A stretch of DNA of 64,000 bases from Yinghuangia sp051388915. Its GTDB lineage: Bacteria > Actinomycetota > Actinomycetes > Streptomycetales > Streptomycetaceae. Positions 52,028 through 60,367 of this stretch are shown in pieces. The DNA lies in the NCBI RefSeq assembly GCF_051388915.1, contig NZ_JBPKBH010000015.1, positions 62,001 through 126,000 on the forward strand, given 5' to 3'. Position 1 is the stretch's first letter. Each line of letters starts with the position of its first letter. The notes beneath the pieces are model-generated. The model searched no databases. It saw only the letters and a list, made by a program, of their open reading frames with translations, and was not told the origin of the DNA. A program made the translations under genes and the position numbers.

Positions 52028-53254
52028 GTGACACAGTCCCAGCAGAGCCGGTCGACCCCGCCCGGACTCGACCCCGAACTGTTCCTGCCCGACCCCGAGC
52101 CCGCCGAGGTCCGCTACACGGTGATCTCGGTGGACGACCATGTCGTCGAGCCGCCGCACCTGTTCGAGGCCCACATGCCCGCGTCGCTGCGCGACCGCGG
52201 CCCGCGCATCGTCGAGACCGAAAACGGCATGCAGATCTGGGAGTTCGAGGGCGAGCGCTACTCGCAGGTCGGCATGAACGCGGTCGCCGGACGCCGCCCC
52301 GAGAGCGTCCGCCTCGAACCGTTCCGCTTCGACCAGATGCGCGCCGGCTGCTACGACGTGCACGCGCGCGTCAAGGACATGGACCTCGGCGGCATCTGGG
52401 CCATGCTCAACTTCCCGTCGCAGATCACCGGCTTCTGCGGCCGCGTCTTCGCGCACGCCGAGGACGTCGAGGTCGGCAAGGCCTGCGTACGCGCCTGGAA
52501 CGACTGGATGTACGAGGAGTGGTACCTCGCGTACCCCGACCGCGTCATCCCGGGCGGCATCACGTACCTCTCCGACCCCGTCGAGGCGGTCGCCGAGATC
52601 GAGCGCAACGCCGCCCGCGGCTTCACCTCCGTGACCTTCCCCGAGCGTCCGCACGCCATCGGCCTGCCCTCGCTGTGGGAACGCGACCACTGGGACCCGA
52701 TCATCCGCGCGTGCGTCGAGACCGACACGGTCATCTCGCTGCACGTGGGCAGCTCCGGCATGCACCCCACCCCGCCGGGCGGACCCACCCTCCAGATCGG
52801 GGCGACGATGTTCGGCCAGCTCTCGCTCGGCGCGTGCAGCGAATGGCTGTGGTCCGGCTACCCGGTCAAGCACCCGAACCTGAAGATCGCGATGAGCGAG
52901 GGCGGCATCGGCTGGGTCCCGATGCTCATCGACCGCCTCGACAACATCATCGACCGCTCCGGCTACGGCCTGGGCTGGGACGAACGCCCCGCCGACGTCC
53001 TGCGCCGCAACTTCTGGTTCTGCACCCTCGACGACCCGTCCACGATCGCGCTGCGCCACGTCATCGGCGTCGACCACATCATGCTGGAGACGGACTACCC
53101 GCACGGCGACGGCACTTGGCCGCACACACAGGACGTCGTCGAGCGCTACTGGGGCGACATCCCTGCCTCCGAACTCCGCATGATGTGCAGCGAGAACGCC
53201 GCGAAGCTCTACCGCCACCCCCTGCCCGACGTCGTCCTGCCCCTGGACGCCTGA
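52028..53254 (+). CDS. Amidohydrolase-2 family metal-dependent hydrolase/decarboxylase
   Basis: A 408-residue TIM-barrel protein. The N-terminal metal site is VISVDDHVVEPPHLFEAHM (with Asp where many have Ala), then DLGGIWAMLNFPSQITGF, VISLHVGSSGMHPTPPGG with the metal His, MSEGGIGWVPMLIDRLDNI and MLETDYPHGDGTWPHTQDV with the last ligand. AGGGAG at 52016-52021 supports the GTG start. The class II aldolase follows after 95 bases in the same direction. It is a distant relative of the amidohydrolase at 12145, so two related steps or two related substrates are handled in this region. Confidence 0.9.
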   Translation: MTQSQQSRSTPPGLDPELFLPDPEPAEVRYTVISVDDHVVEPPHLFEAHMPASLRDRGPRIVETENGMQIWEFEGERYSQVGMNAVAGRRPESVRLEPFRFDQMRAGCYDVHARVKDMDLGGIWAMLNFPSQITGFCGRVFAHAEDVEVGKACVRAWNDWMYEEWYLAYPDRVIPGGITYLSDPVEAVAEIERNAARGFTSVTFPERPHAIGLPSLWERDHWDPIIRACVETDTVISLHVGSSGMHPTPPGGPTLQIGATMFGQLSLGACSEWLWSGYPVKHPNLKIAMSEGGIGWVPMLIDRLDNIIDRSGYGLGWDERPADVLRRNFWFCTLDDPSTIALRHVIGVDHIMLETDYPHGDGTWPHTQDVVERYWGDIPASELRMMCSENAAKLYRHPLPDVVLPLDA

Positions 53255-53349
53255 CGCCGGATTCCCGACGGACCGACAGATGTGACGGACCCGGCAGATC
53301 GAACAGAACTGACAGCCCGTCAAACTCCCTCAGGAAGGCAAGGCAACCC

Positions 53350-54090
53350 ATGACGTTCGTGCCGACGGCCGACAAGCTCATCCCCGAACTCACCCCCGCC
53401 CAGGAGATCGTGCTGCTGGCCCGCACCCTGTGGCGCGAGGGCTACAACGACCACCTCGCCGGACACATCACCTACAACCTCGGCGACGGCACCCTGCTGT
53501 GCAACCCGTGGCTGCTCACCTGGAACGAGATCCGCCCCCGCGACATCATCCGCATCGACCTCGACGGCAAGGTCGTCGAGGGTGACTGGCCCGCACCGCT
53601 CGGCATACCGCTGCACCTGGAACTGCACCGGCTCCGCCCCGACGTCCAGGTGGCGATGCACAACCACCCGCTGTACGGCACGGTGTGGGCCGACATGGGG
53701 GAGGTTCCGCCCGCGTACGACCAGAGTTCCAGCCTCGGCGGCGGCGGGGACCTGGTCCTCGTCGACGAGTACCAGGGCGCCGTCGACAACAGCTCGGCCG
53801 CGGCCAGGACGGTCGCCGCGATGGGCGACGGGGAACTCGCACTGCTCGCCGGACACGGCGTGTTCGTGCTCGGCATCACCATCCGCGCCGTGCACCAGCG
53901 GGCCGTCGCACTGGAGACCCGGTGCCGCAACGCCTGGATGGTCCGCGCCGCGGGCGGCCGGACCACCAGCCCCCTGCCCGAGTCCTGGCTCGCCCGCACC
54001 CGCACCAGCGACGGCAACGGGTTCCGCGGCTTCTGGGAGGCAAGCGTCCGCGCCGAACTCGCCGCCGACCCCACGCTCCTCGACGACTGA
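53350..54090 (+). CDS. Class II aldolase/adducin family protein
   Basis: A 246-residue protein of the zinc-dependent class II aldolase fold. Zinc ligands lie in VAMHNHPLYGTVWADMG (two His) and LLAGHGVFVLGITIRAVHQRA (third His). Other parts: REGYNDHLAGHITYNLGDGT and a C-terminal helix pair. Family members include fuculose-phosphate aldolase and decarboxylases or dehydratases of cyclic metabolites. The link to an amidohydrolase suggests the last kind. AGGAAGGCAAGG upstream gives the ATG at 53350. Confidence 0.88.
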   Translation: MTFVPTADKLIPELTPAQEIVLLARTLWREGYNDHLAGHITYNLGDGTLLCNPWLLTWNEIRPRDIIRIDLDGKVVEGDWPAPLGIPLHLELHRLRPDVQVAMHNHPLYGTVWADMGEVPPAYDQSSSLGGGGDLVLVDEYQGAVDNSSAAARTVAAMGDGELALLAGHGVFVLGITIRAVHQRAVALETRCRNAWMVRAAGGRTTSPLPESWLARTRTSDGNGFRGFWEASVRAELAADPTLLDD

Positions 54091-54096
54091 ACCGCA

Positions 54097-54183
54097 GCCG
54101 GAGCCGACCGCAATGCTGGAGCCGAGCGCGAGCCGGAGCCGCCCGCAATCCGGATCCGGCCGCGAGCTGGAGCCGCCCGCAAT
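54097..54183. repeat. Three copies of a 35-base repeat
   Basis: The core GCCGGAGCCGCCCGCAAT recurs at 54097-54114, 54132-54149 and 54166-54183, one unit every 34-35 bases, just after the class II aldolase stop and before the convergent DUF1214 gene. Confidence 0.8.
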
Positions 54184-54222
54184 GCGGTGGCGTTCAGGCG
54201 GGAGCCGGTCCGCGGTGCCCGC

Positions 54223-55368
54223 CTATTCCCGGAAGCGCCACGCGAGGTGTCGGCGGCGCATTTGCATGGTCTCCCGGCGTTGGGCGGGGGTGACCGGGCC
54301 TTCGAGTGTCGACGCCGGGACGATCCGTGCGGACGGCGAGGGGGGCTCGTCCCCCTCGCCGGTGGGCCAGAACCAGCGGTAGATGAGCAGTCCGCGCCGG
54401 CGGCCGCCGGTGTCGAGCCAGTTGGGCCATCCCGGGTCGGTTCCGCCGACCGCGACGCGCACCCGTCCTTCGGCGGTCTCGACCTGGGTGAGGTTGAGCG
54501 ACGTGATGCGGTCGTGGAGGTCGAGGTGCTCGAACGTCCCCATCGGGTAGAGCTGGAAGCTCCAGTAGCGGGCGGCTGGAACGTCCGTGTCGACCACGAG
54601 GGTCTCGTCGGCGTCGAGTTCCCAGTACAGGTGCACGTACTGGGCGAGGTTCAGGCCCTTCGCCCCGCGGTGCGAGGGCAGGAAGCGGTTCGTCGGGCCG
54701 GACGCCCGGCCGTTCTCCAGGTAGCGGTTCCAGTACACGACGGAGTGGTCGATGCTGGCGTGGGCGTCCCGGATGCGTTCCGCGAGGATCTCGTCGGTGA
54801 CCGGGGTCGACAGGTCGGGTGCGTCGAGGCACTCGATCGTGAAGGTCGCCGGCTCCTCGGCCCGCCAGTCGATGTAGTACTCGCGGACGGTGCCCAGGAC
54901 GACGTCGTCGGGGATGGGGATGCCGTCGGGGCCGCCGAGGAGCAGTTCGAACCGCTCGCCGCGGCGGAACCCCAGGTCCGAGGCGGTGAAGTCGGCGACC
55001 GTCGCGCCGTTCTGGTGCATGAAGGCGGTCCGGAGCGTCAGCAGCCAGTCGTCGCAGCCGTGCATGTGCCCGGCGATGCGGTAGCTCCGTGCCGGGTCCA
55101 GGCGGACGTGGCGGTAGCTGTTGTCGGCGTTCGGACCGCCGTAGCGGCCCACCATGTCCTGCTGCCGGTGCCACGCCGGCCGCGTCGGATCCGCGTGGAA
55201 GACGGACCAGCCGAGCCAGTTGACCGTCTGGTCGAGGACATGGCTCACCATCTCCAGCGGCAGGGCGCTCTCATACCCCTCGCCCAGGACCTCGGAGCCG
55301 AGCCCGTCGACCCGCGCACACAGCTCGTGCCACGCCCGAACGGCTCCTTGCGCCTCATTCACCGGCAT
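54223..55368 (-). CDS. DUF1214-domain protein
   Basis: A 381-residue protein with a DUF1214 domain in its second half (about 255-340): VVDTDVPAARYWSFQLYPMG, then HDRITSLNLTQVETAEGRV and WPNWLDTGGRRRGLLIYRWF. The first half has VNWLGWSVFHADPTRPAWHR and RSYRIAGHMHGCDDWLLTLR. DUF1214 proteins often sit with catabolic genes for steroids and other cyclic compounds, without a proven reaction. The ATG at 55368 is preferred; a GTG at 55389 is possible and would start even closer to the operator at 55408-55422. Confidence 0.88.
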   Translation of the reverse strand: MPVNEAQGAVRAWHELCARVDGLGSEVLGEGYESALPLEMVSHVLDQTVNWLGWSVFHADPTRPAWHRQQDMVGRYGGPNADNSYRHVRLDPARSYRIAGHMHGCDDWLLTLRTAFMHQNGATVADFTASDLGFRRGERFELLLGGPDGIPIPDDVVLGTVREYYIDWRAEEPATFTIECLDAPDLSTPVTDEILAERIRDAHASIDHSVVYWNRYLENGRASGPTNRFLPSHRGAKGLNLAQYVHLYWELDADETLVVDTDVPAARYWSFQLYPMGTFEHLDLHDRITSLNLTQVETAEGRVRVAVGGTDPGWPNWLDTGGRRRGLLIYRWFWPTGEGDEPPSPSARIVPASTLEGPVTPAQRRETMQMRRRHLAWRFRE

Positions 55369-55407
55369 CCCGCCCCAACCCACGATCACGCTCCGACGAT
55401 TGCACGT

Positions 55408-55422
55408 TATGACATCGTCATA
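55408..55422. promoter_or_regulatory. Palindromic operator, site 3 (TATGAC-N3-GTCATA)
   Basis: TATGACATCGTCATA, a perfect 6+6 palindrome. It lies between the TetR stop codon and the DUF1214 start, 39 bases from the ATG at 55368. It is the site nearest to the presumed regulator gene. Confidence 0.75.
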
Positions 55423-55432
55423 CCGTCCGCAA

Positions 55433-56053
55433 TCATGACTCCGCGGCGGGGATCAACGTCGTGACCAGCGGGGGAACCACAAGGTCGAACACCTCGTACA
55501 CGCTCGGCCGATAGCGGATCATCGCCTGCAACTCCGGTTGGGCGTCGGCGAGGAGCGTGACCGGTGAAGTGCCGTCGCCCTCCTGCGGTCGCAGCGCCGC
55601 GTGGACAAGGCCGCCCACGGTGTACAGGAGTGCGTGCAGCGCCGCGCCGGCCTCCTCGCCGCGCAGCCCCGCCGACGCGATCTCGTTCGCCACGACGCGG
55701 TGCCAGGGCAGTGCGAGGTGTACGACGCCCACCCGCTCGGTCGAGAGCTTCGTGATGTGCGGGTATTCCAGACCGCCCTCGAACATCTGGCGCAGCAGGT
55801 GCACGATGCGCTCGCGGGGACTCCGGCTCGCCGGCGGCTGGGGCTCGTGCTGCTCGGCGAAGCGGGCCAGGGCGGCGTCCAGCACCTCGTCGCGGCCGCC
55901 GACGTGCCAATAGATCGTCGGCGTCGTCACACCCAACTGCTCGGCGAGCTTGCGCATCGTGAGCGCGTCCGCGCCTTCGCGCTCGACCATGGCCAGGGCA
56001 GCGTCAATGACATGTTCGCGGGTCAAGCCCGCGCGGACATGGGCGGCCGTCAT
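55433..56053 (-). CDS. TetR-family regulator, presumed binder of TATGAC-N3-GTCATA
   Basis: A 206-residue regulator. The helix-turn-helix is LTREHVIDAALAMVEREGAD, then LTMRKLAEQLGVTTPTIYWH, of the TetR_C (tetracyclin repressor-like) layout with GLEYPHITKLSTERVGVVHL and a long helical end. AGGA eight bases upstream supports the ATG at 56053. It lies inside a leftward set of catabolic genes that is bordered on both sides by copies of one palindrome, and two more copies precede catabolic genes at 9.5 and 19.3 kb. That it binds these sites is an inference from position. Confidence 0.9.
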   Translation of the reverse strand: MTAAHVRAGLTREHVIDAALAMVEREGADALTMRKLAEQLGVTTPTIYWHVGGRDEVLDAALARFAEQHEPQPPASRSPRERIVHLLRQMFEGGLEYPHITKLSTERVGVVHLALPWHRVVANEIASAGLRGEEAGAALHALLYTVGGLVHAALRPQEGDGTSPVTLLADAQPELQAMIRYRPSVYEVFDLVVPPLVTTLIPAAES

Positions 56054-56178
56054 ACGTTCATCCTGGCAGTTGCGTCGGAATCCATGTGCAGGACGGCAAG
56101 CACACCAGCCCGCGCGCGAGTTCAACGCCGTGACAGGCGGCCGCCTCCACACCGAAACCGAGCGCGTGGAGGCGGGCA

Positions 56179-56586
56179 TCACGGCTCGTACACGCGCCCC
56201 GGGAGGGCAATCGCGCCCCGGTAGTACAGGACGAACCTCCGTTGCCGGAACCGGCAGACGCCGTCGTCGCCTGTGCCCACGCGGTCGTGGTAGGCACCGA
56301 TGAGTTCGCTCCCGGTGCCGTCCGCACGCCACTGCACCTCACGAACCTGCCACTGGGCCTTCTCCCCGTCGATCACGCCGTTCAGGATCTCCTGCACGCA
56401 CAGGCGATAGGCGGAACGGGTGCGGCGGAACACGGCCACCGCGGCGTCGCGCCCGCGGATGGGATCGCGTCCGGGCATCGACCAGACCGCGTCGGCCGAC
56501 CAGCAGTCCCCGAACGCCTCCGCGTCGGCCCGCAACACCGCATCGCAGTAGCGACCCACAAGGTTGCGAATCAGTTCGCTGTCCAC
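56179..56586 (-). CDS. SnoaL/NTF2-like protein
   Basis: A 135-residue NTF2-fold protein: LIRNLVGRYCDAVLRADAEA, FGDCWSADAVWSMPGRDPI, GRDAAVAVFRRTRSAYRLCV and the end RFRQRRFVLYYRGAIALPG. Relatives are hydratases or isomerases, or ring-hydroxylating dioxygenase small-subunit-like proteins. AGGCGGG eight bases before the GTG at 56586 is the best start; an earlier frame adds an unlikely basic leader. It lies between the D-aminoacylase-like gene and the TetR gene in the same direction. Confidence 0.82.
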   Translation of the reverse strand: MDSELIRNLVGRYCDAVLRADAEAFGDCWSADAVWSMPGRDPIRGRDAAVAVFRRTRSAYRLCVQEILNGVIDGEKAQWQVREVQWRADGTGSELIGAYHDRVGTGDDGVCRFRQRRFVLYYRGAIALPGRVYEP

Positions 56587-56638
56587 CCGGTCAACCCGCC
56601 TGAGGGATCGAGAGTTCGCGTCGTGCGTGACAATGCGG

Positions 56639-58372
56639 TCAATGGGCGGCACGGACCAGGCGGCCCGGCCGGGCTCCGGTGTCGCGGTCGCTGCGTCGGG
56701 TGACTTCACCGTTGACGACCGTCATGACGTAACCGGTGGCGGGCTGGAGGATGCGCCGGCCGCCGGCGGGCAGGTCGTCCACGGGGTACGGGGAGTGCAG
56801 CCGGAGGTTGTCGAGGTCGATGACGTTCAGGTCCGCACGCTTGCCGACCGCGATGGCGCCGCGGTCGGTGAGTCCGACGGCCGCGGCGGTGGCCGCCGTG
56901 TGCTTGAACACCACGGTCTCCAACGGCAGTTGCGGCCCGCGGGAGCGGTCGCGTGCCCAGTGGGTGAGCAGGTAGGTGGGGGTGGAGGCGTCGCAGATCA
57001 TCTTCACGTGTGCGCCGCCGTCGGACAGGCCCACGACGGTGTCGGGGTGGGCGAGCATCTCGTAGAGGTGGTCCTGGGACAGTTGCGAGTAGTTGGTGAA
57101 GGCACCGAGGAGCAGGTCGCCGGCGGCGATGTGGTCGTACAGGACGTCGTAGGGGTCGCGTCCGGTGGCCGCGGCCATCCCCGCGATCGAGCGGTCGGCG
57201 GTCGGCTCGTAGTCGGGCGGGTCGCCGAGGACGAAGGTGAAGGGGAACAGGTACGGGCCGCGTTCGGCCAGCGCTTCGAACTGGCGGCCGGGGTCCGGCG
57301 GCAGGTTCTCCTCCGCGAGGATCCGCGCCTTCACCTCCGGCTTGCGCAGTTCGGCGAGGAACTCGGTGTACGGCAGCTCTTGTTCCAAACGGCGCAGCGT
57401 CGGTCGGCGCATGAGGTAGTGGTAGCTCGCCGCGCCGAGCAGCATCCCGCCGGGCCGCCCGGCGACCTGGGGCAACAGCCGGGCCCCGTCGGCGTTGGCC
57501 GCGCGCACCGCCTCAAGTTGGCGGCGCCACAGGTCGGGGGCGCCGAGCGCCTGGACCATCAGGAAGGAGACGGGGACGCCCGCCTTCTTCGACACGTCCG
57601 CCAGCAGCGCGATCTCGCCCAGGACCAGTTCGGGGTCGTCACCGGTCTCGCCGGTGGGAACGGCCTCGAACAGCCCGCCCCCGGCATCGGCCATGGCCTG
57701 GGCCAGGCCCACGAGTTCGGCGGAGTTCGCGAAGGTTCCCGGCACCAGAGCACCGTCGAGGGTCTTGTGGTTGAGCGAGCGGGACGTGGAGACCCCGATC
57801 GCCCCGGCCCGGACGGCGGCCCGGACGTGCTCGGCCATCTCGGCGATGTCCTCGGGCGTGGCGTCCTCGTTGCGGGCACCGCGCTCGCCCATGACGTACA
57901 GGCGCAGCGCGGCGTGCGGCAGGAACGCGGCGACGTCCATGGCGAAACTGCGGCCCCCGACTGCGTCGAGGTACTCGGGGAACGTCTCCCAGGCCCACTG
58001 GATGCCCTCGTGGAGCGCGGTGCCCGGGATGTCCTCGACGCCTTCCATCATCTCGATCAGCCGCTTCTGGCCGCCGGGGCGCACGGGGGCGAATCCCACG
58101 CCGCAGTTGCCGATCACCACGGTCGTCACGCCGTGCGCGGCCGAAGGGTCGAGCTGCGTGTCCCAGGTGACCTGGCCGTCGTAGTGGGTGTGGATGTCGA
58201 CGAACCCCGGGGTCACCACCAGCCCGGAGGCGTCGACGACCTCGCGGGCCTCCCCTACGACGGTTTCGGCGACTTCCGCCACGAGGCCGCCGACTATGGC
58301 GACATCTCCGGTGAACGCCGCACGACCCGTGCCGTCGACGATCATTCCGCCCTTGATCAGCAGATCGAACAC
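56639..58372 (-). CDS. N-acyl-D-amino-acid deacylase-like amidohydrolase
   Basis: A 577-residue amidohydrolase of the D-aminoacylase/dihydroorotase superfamily. The metal motif is VDIHTHYDGQVTWD, followed by VTTVVIGNCGVGFAPVRPG, GAIGVSTSRSLNHK and the late metal Asp in VVGLSDGGAHVKMICDAS. Actinomycetes carry many such genes beside catabolic clusters, where the substrate is often a cyclic amide or ester and not an acylated amino acid. AAGGGAAA upstream supports the GTG at 58372. It probably shares the transcript that begins at operator site 4, with 88 bases after the epoxide-hydrolase-like gene. Confidence 0.9.
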   Translation of the reverse strand: MFDLLIKGGMIVDGTGRAAFTGDVAIVGGLVAEVAETVVGEAREVVDASGLVVTPGFVDIHTHYDGQVTWDTQLDPSAAHGVTTVVIGNCGVGFAPVRPGGQKRLIEMMEGVEDIPGTALHEGIQWAWETFPEYLDAVGGRSFAMDVAAFLPHAALRLYVMGERGARNEDATPEDIAEMAEHVRAAVRAGAIGVSTSRSLNHKTLDGALVPGTFANSAELVGLAQAMADAGGGLFEAVPTGETGDDPELVLGEIALLADVSKKAGVPVSFLMVQALGAPDLWRRQLEAVRAANADGARLLPQVAGRPGGMLLGAASYHYLMRRPTLRRLEQELPYTEFLAELRKPEVKARILAEENLPPDPGRQFEALAERGPYLFPFTFVLGDPPDYEPTADRSIAGMAAATGRDPYDVLYDHIAAGDLLLGAFTNYSQLSQDHLYEMLAHPDTVVGLSDGGAHVKMICDASTPTYLLTHWARDRSRGPQLPLETVVFKHTAATAAAVGLTDRGAIAVGKRADLNVIDLDNLRLHSPYPVDDLPAGGRRILQPATGYVMTVVNGEVTRRSDRDTGARPGRLVRAAH

Positions 58373-58460
58373 TGTGGTTTCCCTTCTTGTCGCGCGACCC
58401 GCGGTCGCAGGCCCGGGCAATGGACACCCTTGAGTCGTGCCGACCGAGGGCAACGGCCAC

Positions 58461-59447
58461 TCAGCGCAGCCGGTCGCCGAAGTACGCGGTGACGAGTGGG
58501 TTGAAGAGGTCGGCGCGCTCCCACTGGAGGAAGTGGCCGGCGCCGGGCAGGACGACCGGGCCCGTCCGGTCGGTGAAGGCGACCTCGCACGTGTGCAGGA
58601 AGTCGGGCCCGACGACGTGGTCGTCCATGCCGTACAGGATCATCGTGGGAACGTTCACCTTGCTCGACATCAGCGGCGGCTCGCTCGCCTTGCGACCGTA
58701 CGCCAACTGGTAGACGGCCCAACTCGCCCGCAGTCGCTCGTCGGTCGCGAACGGCTCGGTCATGAAGTCGACGTCGGCGGCGGAGAAGCCGCCGGGTGAG
58801 GCCCAGAGGCGGTTCCCGTACATGTCCCCGATGTAGCGGCGGCGCCGCTCCGGAGTGTCGAGCTCCGCGGCGAGCTCGTCCGGAGTCGCGCCCTGGCGGT
58901 GCCGGTAGTCGGAGGTCGGCCCCGCGCCGATGCTGACGATCGCGGACACGTCGATGCCTGCGGCCGCGTATTCCTCGACGATCATCGGCGGAACCGTGTC
59001 GAAGTACACCAGCTTGTCGACGAAACCGGGATATCGGTGCACGAGGTCGACGGCGGTCGCCCCGCCCACGTCCCCGGCGACCACACCGCAGCTCTCGTGG
59101 CCGATCACGTCGTGCACGAGCAGGTACAGGTCCCGGCTGTACGCGGCGAGGTCGTAGACGTCGGATGCGGACAGGTCGGAGTCCCCGAAGCCGCGGAGAT
59201 CCGGGACGATCACCTCGAACCCGGCCTCGACCAACGGCTGGATGTTGCGCCACCAGATCCGCTTGGTCTCCGGATAACCGTGCACCAGAAGCAGCGGATA
59301 CCCGCCGACGCCCTCGCGGACGTACGCGATCTCCAGCCCGTCCCGGCCCGGCGTCGCCGGGACGGCGCTCCGATGGACCGGGAACGCGTCGAGGGGCGGT
59401 GCGGGGGGCTGGGGCGGGCGAAGGCGGACGTCGTAGTGCAGGGCCAT
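58461..59447 (-). CDS. Epoxide hydrolase-like alpha/beta hydrolase
   Basis: A 328-residue alpha/beta hydrolase. The oxyanion segment is LLVHGYPETKRIWWRNIQPL (HGYPET as in epoxide hydrolases). The nucleophile elbow is VVAGDVGGATAVDL, with Asp rather than Ser, which fits epoxide hydrolases and haloalkane dehalogenases. The acid lies near LYGMDDHVVGP and the catalytic His in LPGAGHFLQWERAD. The cap region is full length. It is the first gene of the leftward set, 114 bases from operator site 4. The ATG at 59447 has GGGAG at a distance of about ten. Confidence 0.9.
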   Translation of the reverse strand: MALHYDVRLRPPQPPAPPLDAFPVHRSAVPATPGRDGLEIAYVREGVGGYPLLLVHGYPETKRIWWRNIQPLVEAGFEVIVPDLRGFGDSDLSASDVYDLAAYSRDLYLLVHDVIGHESCGVVAGDVGGATAVDLVHRYPGFVDKLVYFDTVPPMIVEEYAAAGIDVSAIVSIGAGPTSDYRHRQGATPDELAAELDTPERRRRYIGDMYGNRLWASPGGFSAADVDFMTEPFATDERLRASWAVYQLAYGRKASEPPLMSSKVNVPTMILYGMDDHVVGPDFLHTCEVAFTDRTGPVVLPGAGHFLQWERADLFNPLVTAYFGDRLR

Positions 59448-59561
59448 CGTGCAGCAACTCCCGGACACCATCGGTAGTCATGGCCGGAACGACGGCCACC
59501 GAGGAACGTCTGGAAATTAACACTTGTTCGAGTCAAGAACCATAGGAAGGCGCCCCCAATC

Positions 59562-59576
59562 CATGACATCGTCATA
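59562..59576. promoter_or_regulatory. Palindromic operator, site 4 (CATGAC-N3-GTCATA)
   Basis: CATGACATCGTCATA differs from site 3 by a single base. It lies upstream of the epoxide-hydrolase-like gene at the head of the TetR cluster. Confidence 0.7.
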
Positions 59577-59667
59577 GACCGCTCGGCCCTCAGCCTGTCG
59601 CTGGTGCGTTCGGGCCCGTCGTGGCGGCCATGGTGTGGTTCGGGGCCGGGACGGACCCGCAGGCCCC

Positions 59668-59703
59668 GATCTGCGCAGCGATCTGCGCAGCGATCTGCGC
59701 AGC
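59668..59703. repeat. Tandem repeat, 3 x 12 bases (GATCTGCGCAGC)
   Basis: Three perfect units in the 469-base gene-free stretch between the hydrolase cluster and the SCO5389-like gene. That stretch also holds operator site 4 and an N gap. Confidence 0.95.
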
Positions 59704-59784
59704 GGTTTGTGAGTACGTGCGCCTCCCGCGTTCCTGGTCGGCAACGCGGCGCGCTCGGGCGCGGTCCGGCCTTCGGCAGGACCG

Positions 59785-59889
59785 NNNNNNNNNNNNNNNN
59801 NNNNNNNNNNNNNNNNNNNNNNNNNNNNNNNNNNNNNNNNNNNNNNNNNNNNNNNNNNNNNNNNNNNNNNNNNNNNNNNNNNNNNNNNN
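59785..59889. other. Assembly gap of 105 N
   Basis: A run of unknown bases. No repeat of the flanks is evident here, so the real length is open. It lies between genes and 27 bases from the stop of the SCO5389-like gene. Confidence 0.95.
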
Positions 59890-59916
59890 CGCGCCCGAGG
59901 TGGCGGTCGCGAGGTG

Positions 59917-60309
59917 TCAGCAGTCGCGCAGGGTCGGGGACTGGTTGAGGAGTTGGCCGCGGATCGAGGTGAACTTGGCGTAGCGGTCCGCGTCGAGCTT
60001 CTCGGCGGGGAACACGGCGACCCGGTGGCAGTTCTGGAACGCGAGTTTGACGCCGAAGTGCTGTTCCAGTGAGCCGCGGATCGCGTCCGAGGCCAGGGCT
60101 CGCAGCAGTTGACCCCGCTCGTGCTCGTTCGCGGGCGGCACCTGATTGTCCGCGAACGGACCGCCTTCGGCCTCGAGTTGCGTGACCAACGAGGAGATGA
60201 GGTACCACGCGTAGGGAAGTGAGGTGCGCACGCAGTCGACGAACTCGGCTGCGTCCACATCCCCGTGTTCGGCTTGCGCTAACAGTTGCGGGGAGACGTC
60301 GAGTGACAT
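59917..60309 (-). CDS. SCO5389-family protein
   Basis: A 130-residue protein of a family restricted to actinomycetes and near universal in Streptomyces, with no known role. Marks: MSLDVSPQLLAQAEHGDVDA, VDCVRTSLPYAWYLISSLV, GQLLRALASDAIRGSLEQHF and FTSIRGQLLNQSPTLRDC. AAGGAAG four bases from the ATG sets the start. It follows the zur gene by 58 bases in the same direction, so it may be read from the zinc-uptake transcript. Confidence 0.9.
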   Translation of the reverse strand: MSLDVSPQLLAQAEHGDVDAAEFVDCVRTSLPYAWYLISSLVTQLEAEGGPFADNQVPPANEHERGQLLRALASDAIRGSLEQHFGVKLAFQNCHRVAVFPAEKLDADRYAKFTSIRGQLLNQSPTLRDC

Positions 60310-60367
60310 CGGTCTTCCTTTCGGTCGGGCGGTTCGGTCGGTGCGAAAACTGGTGCCGGAGGACGTG

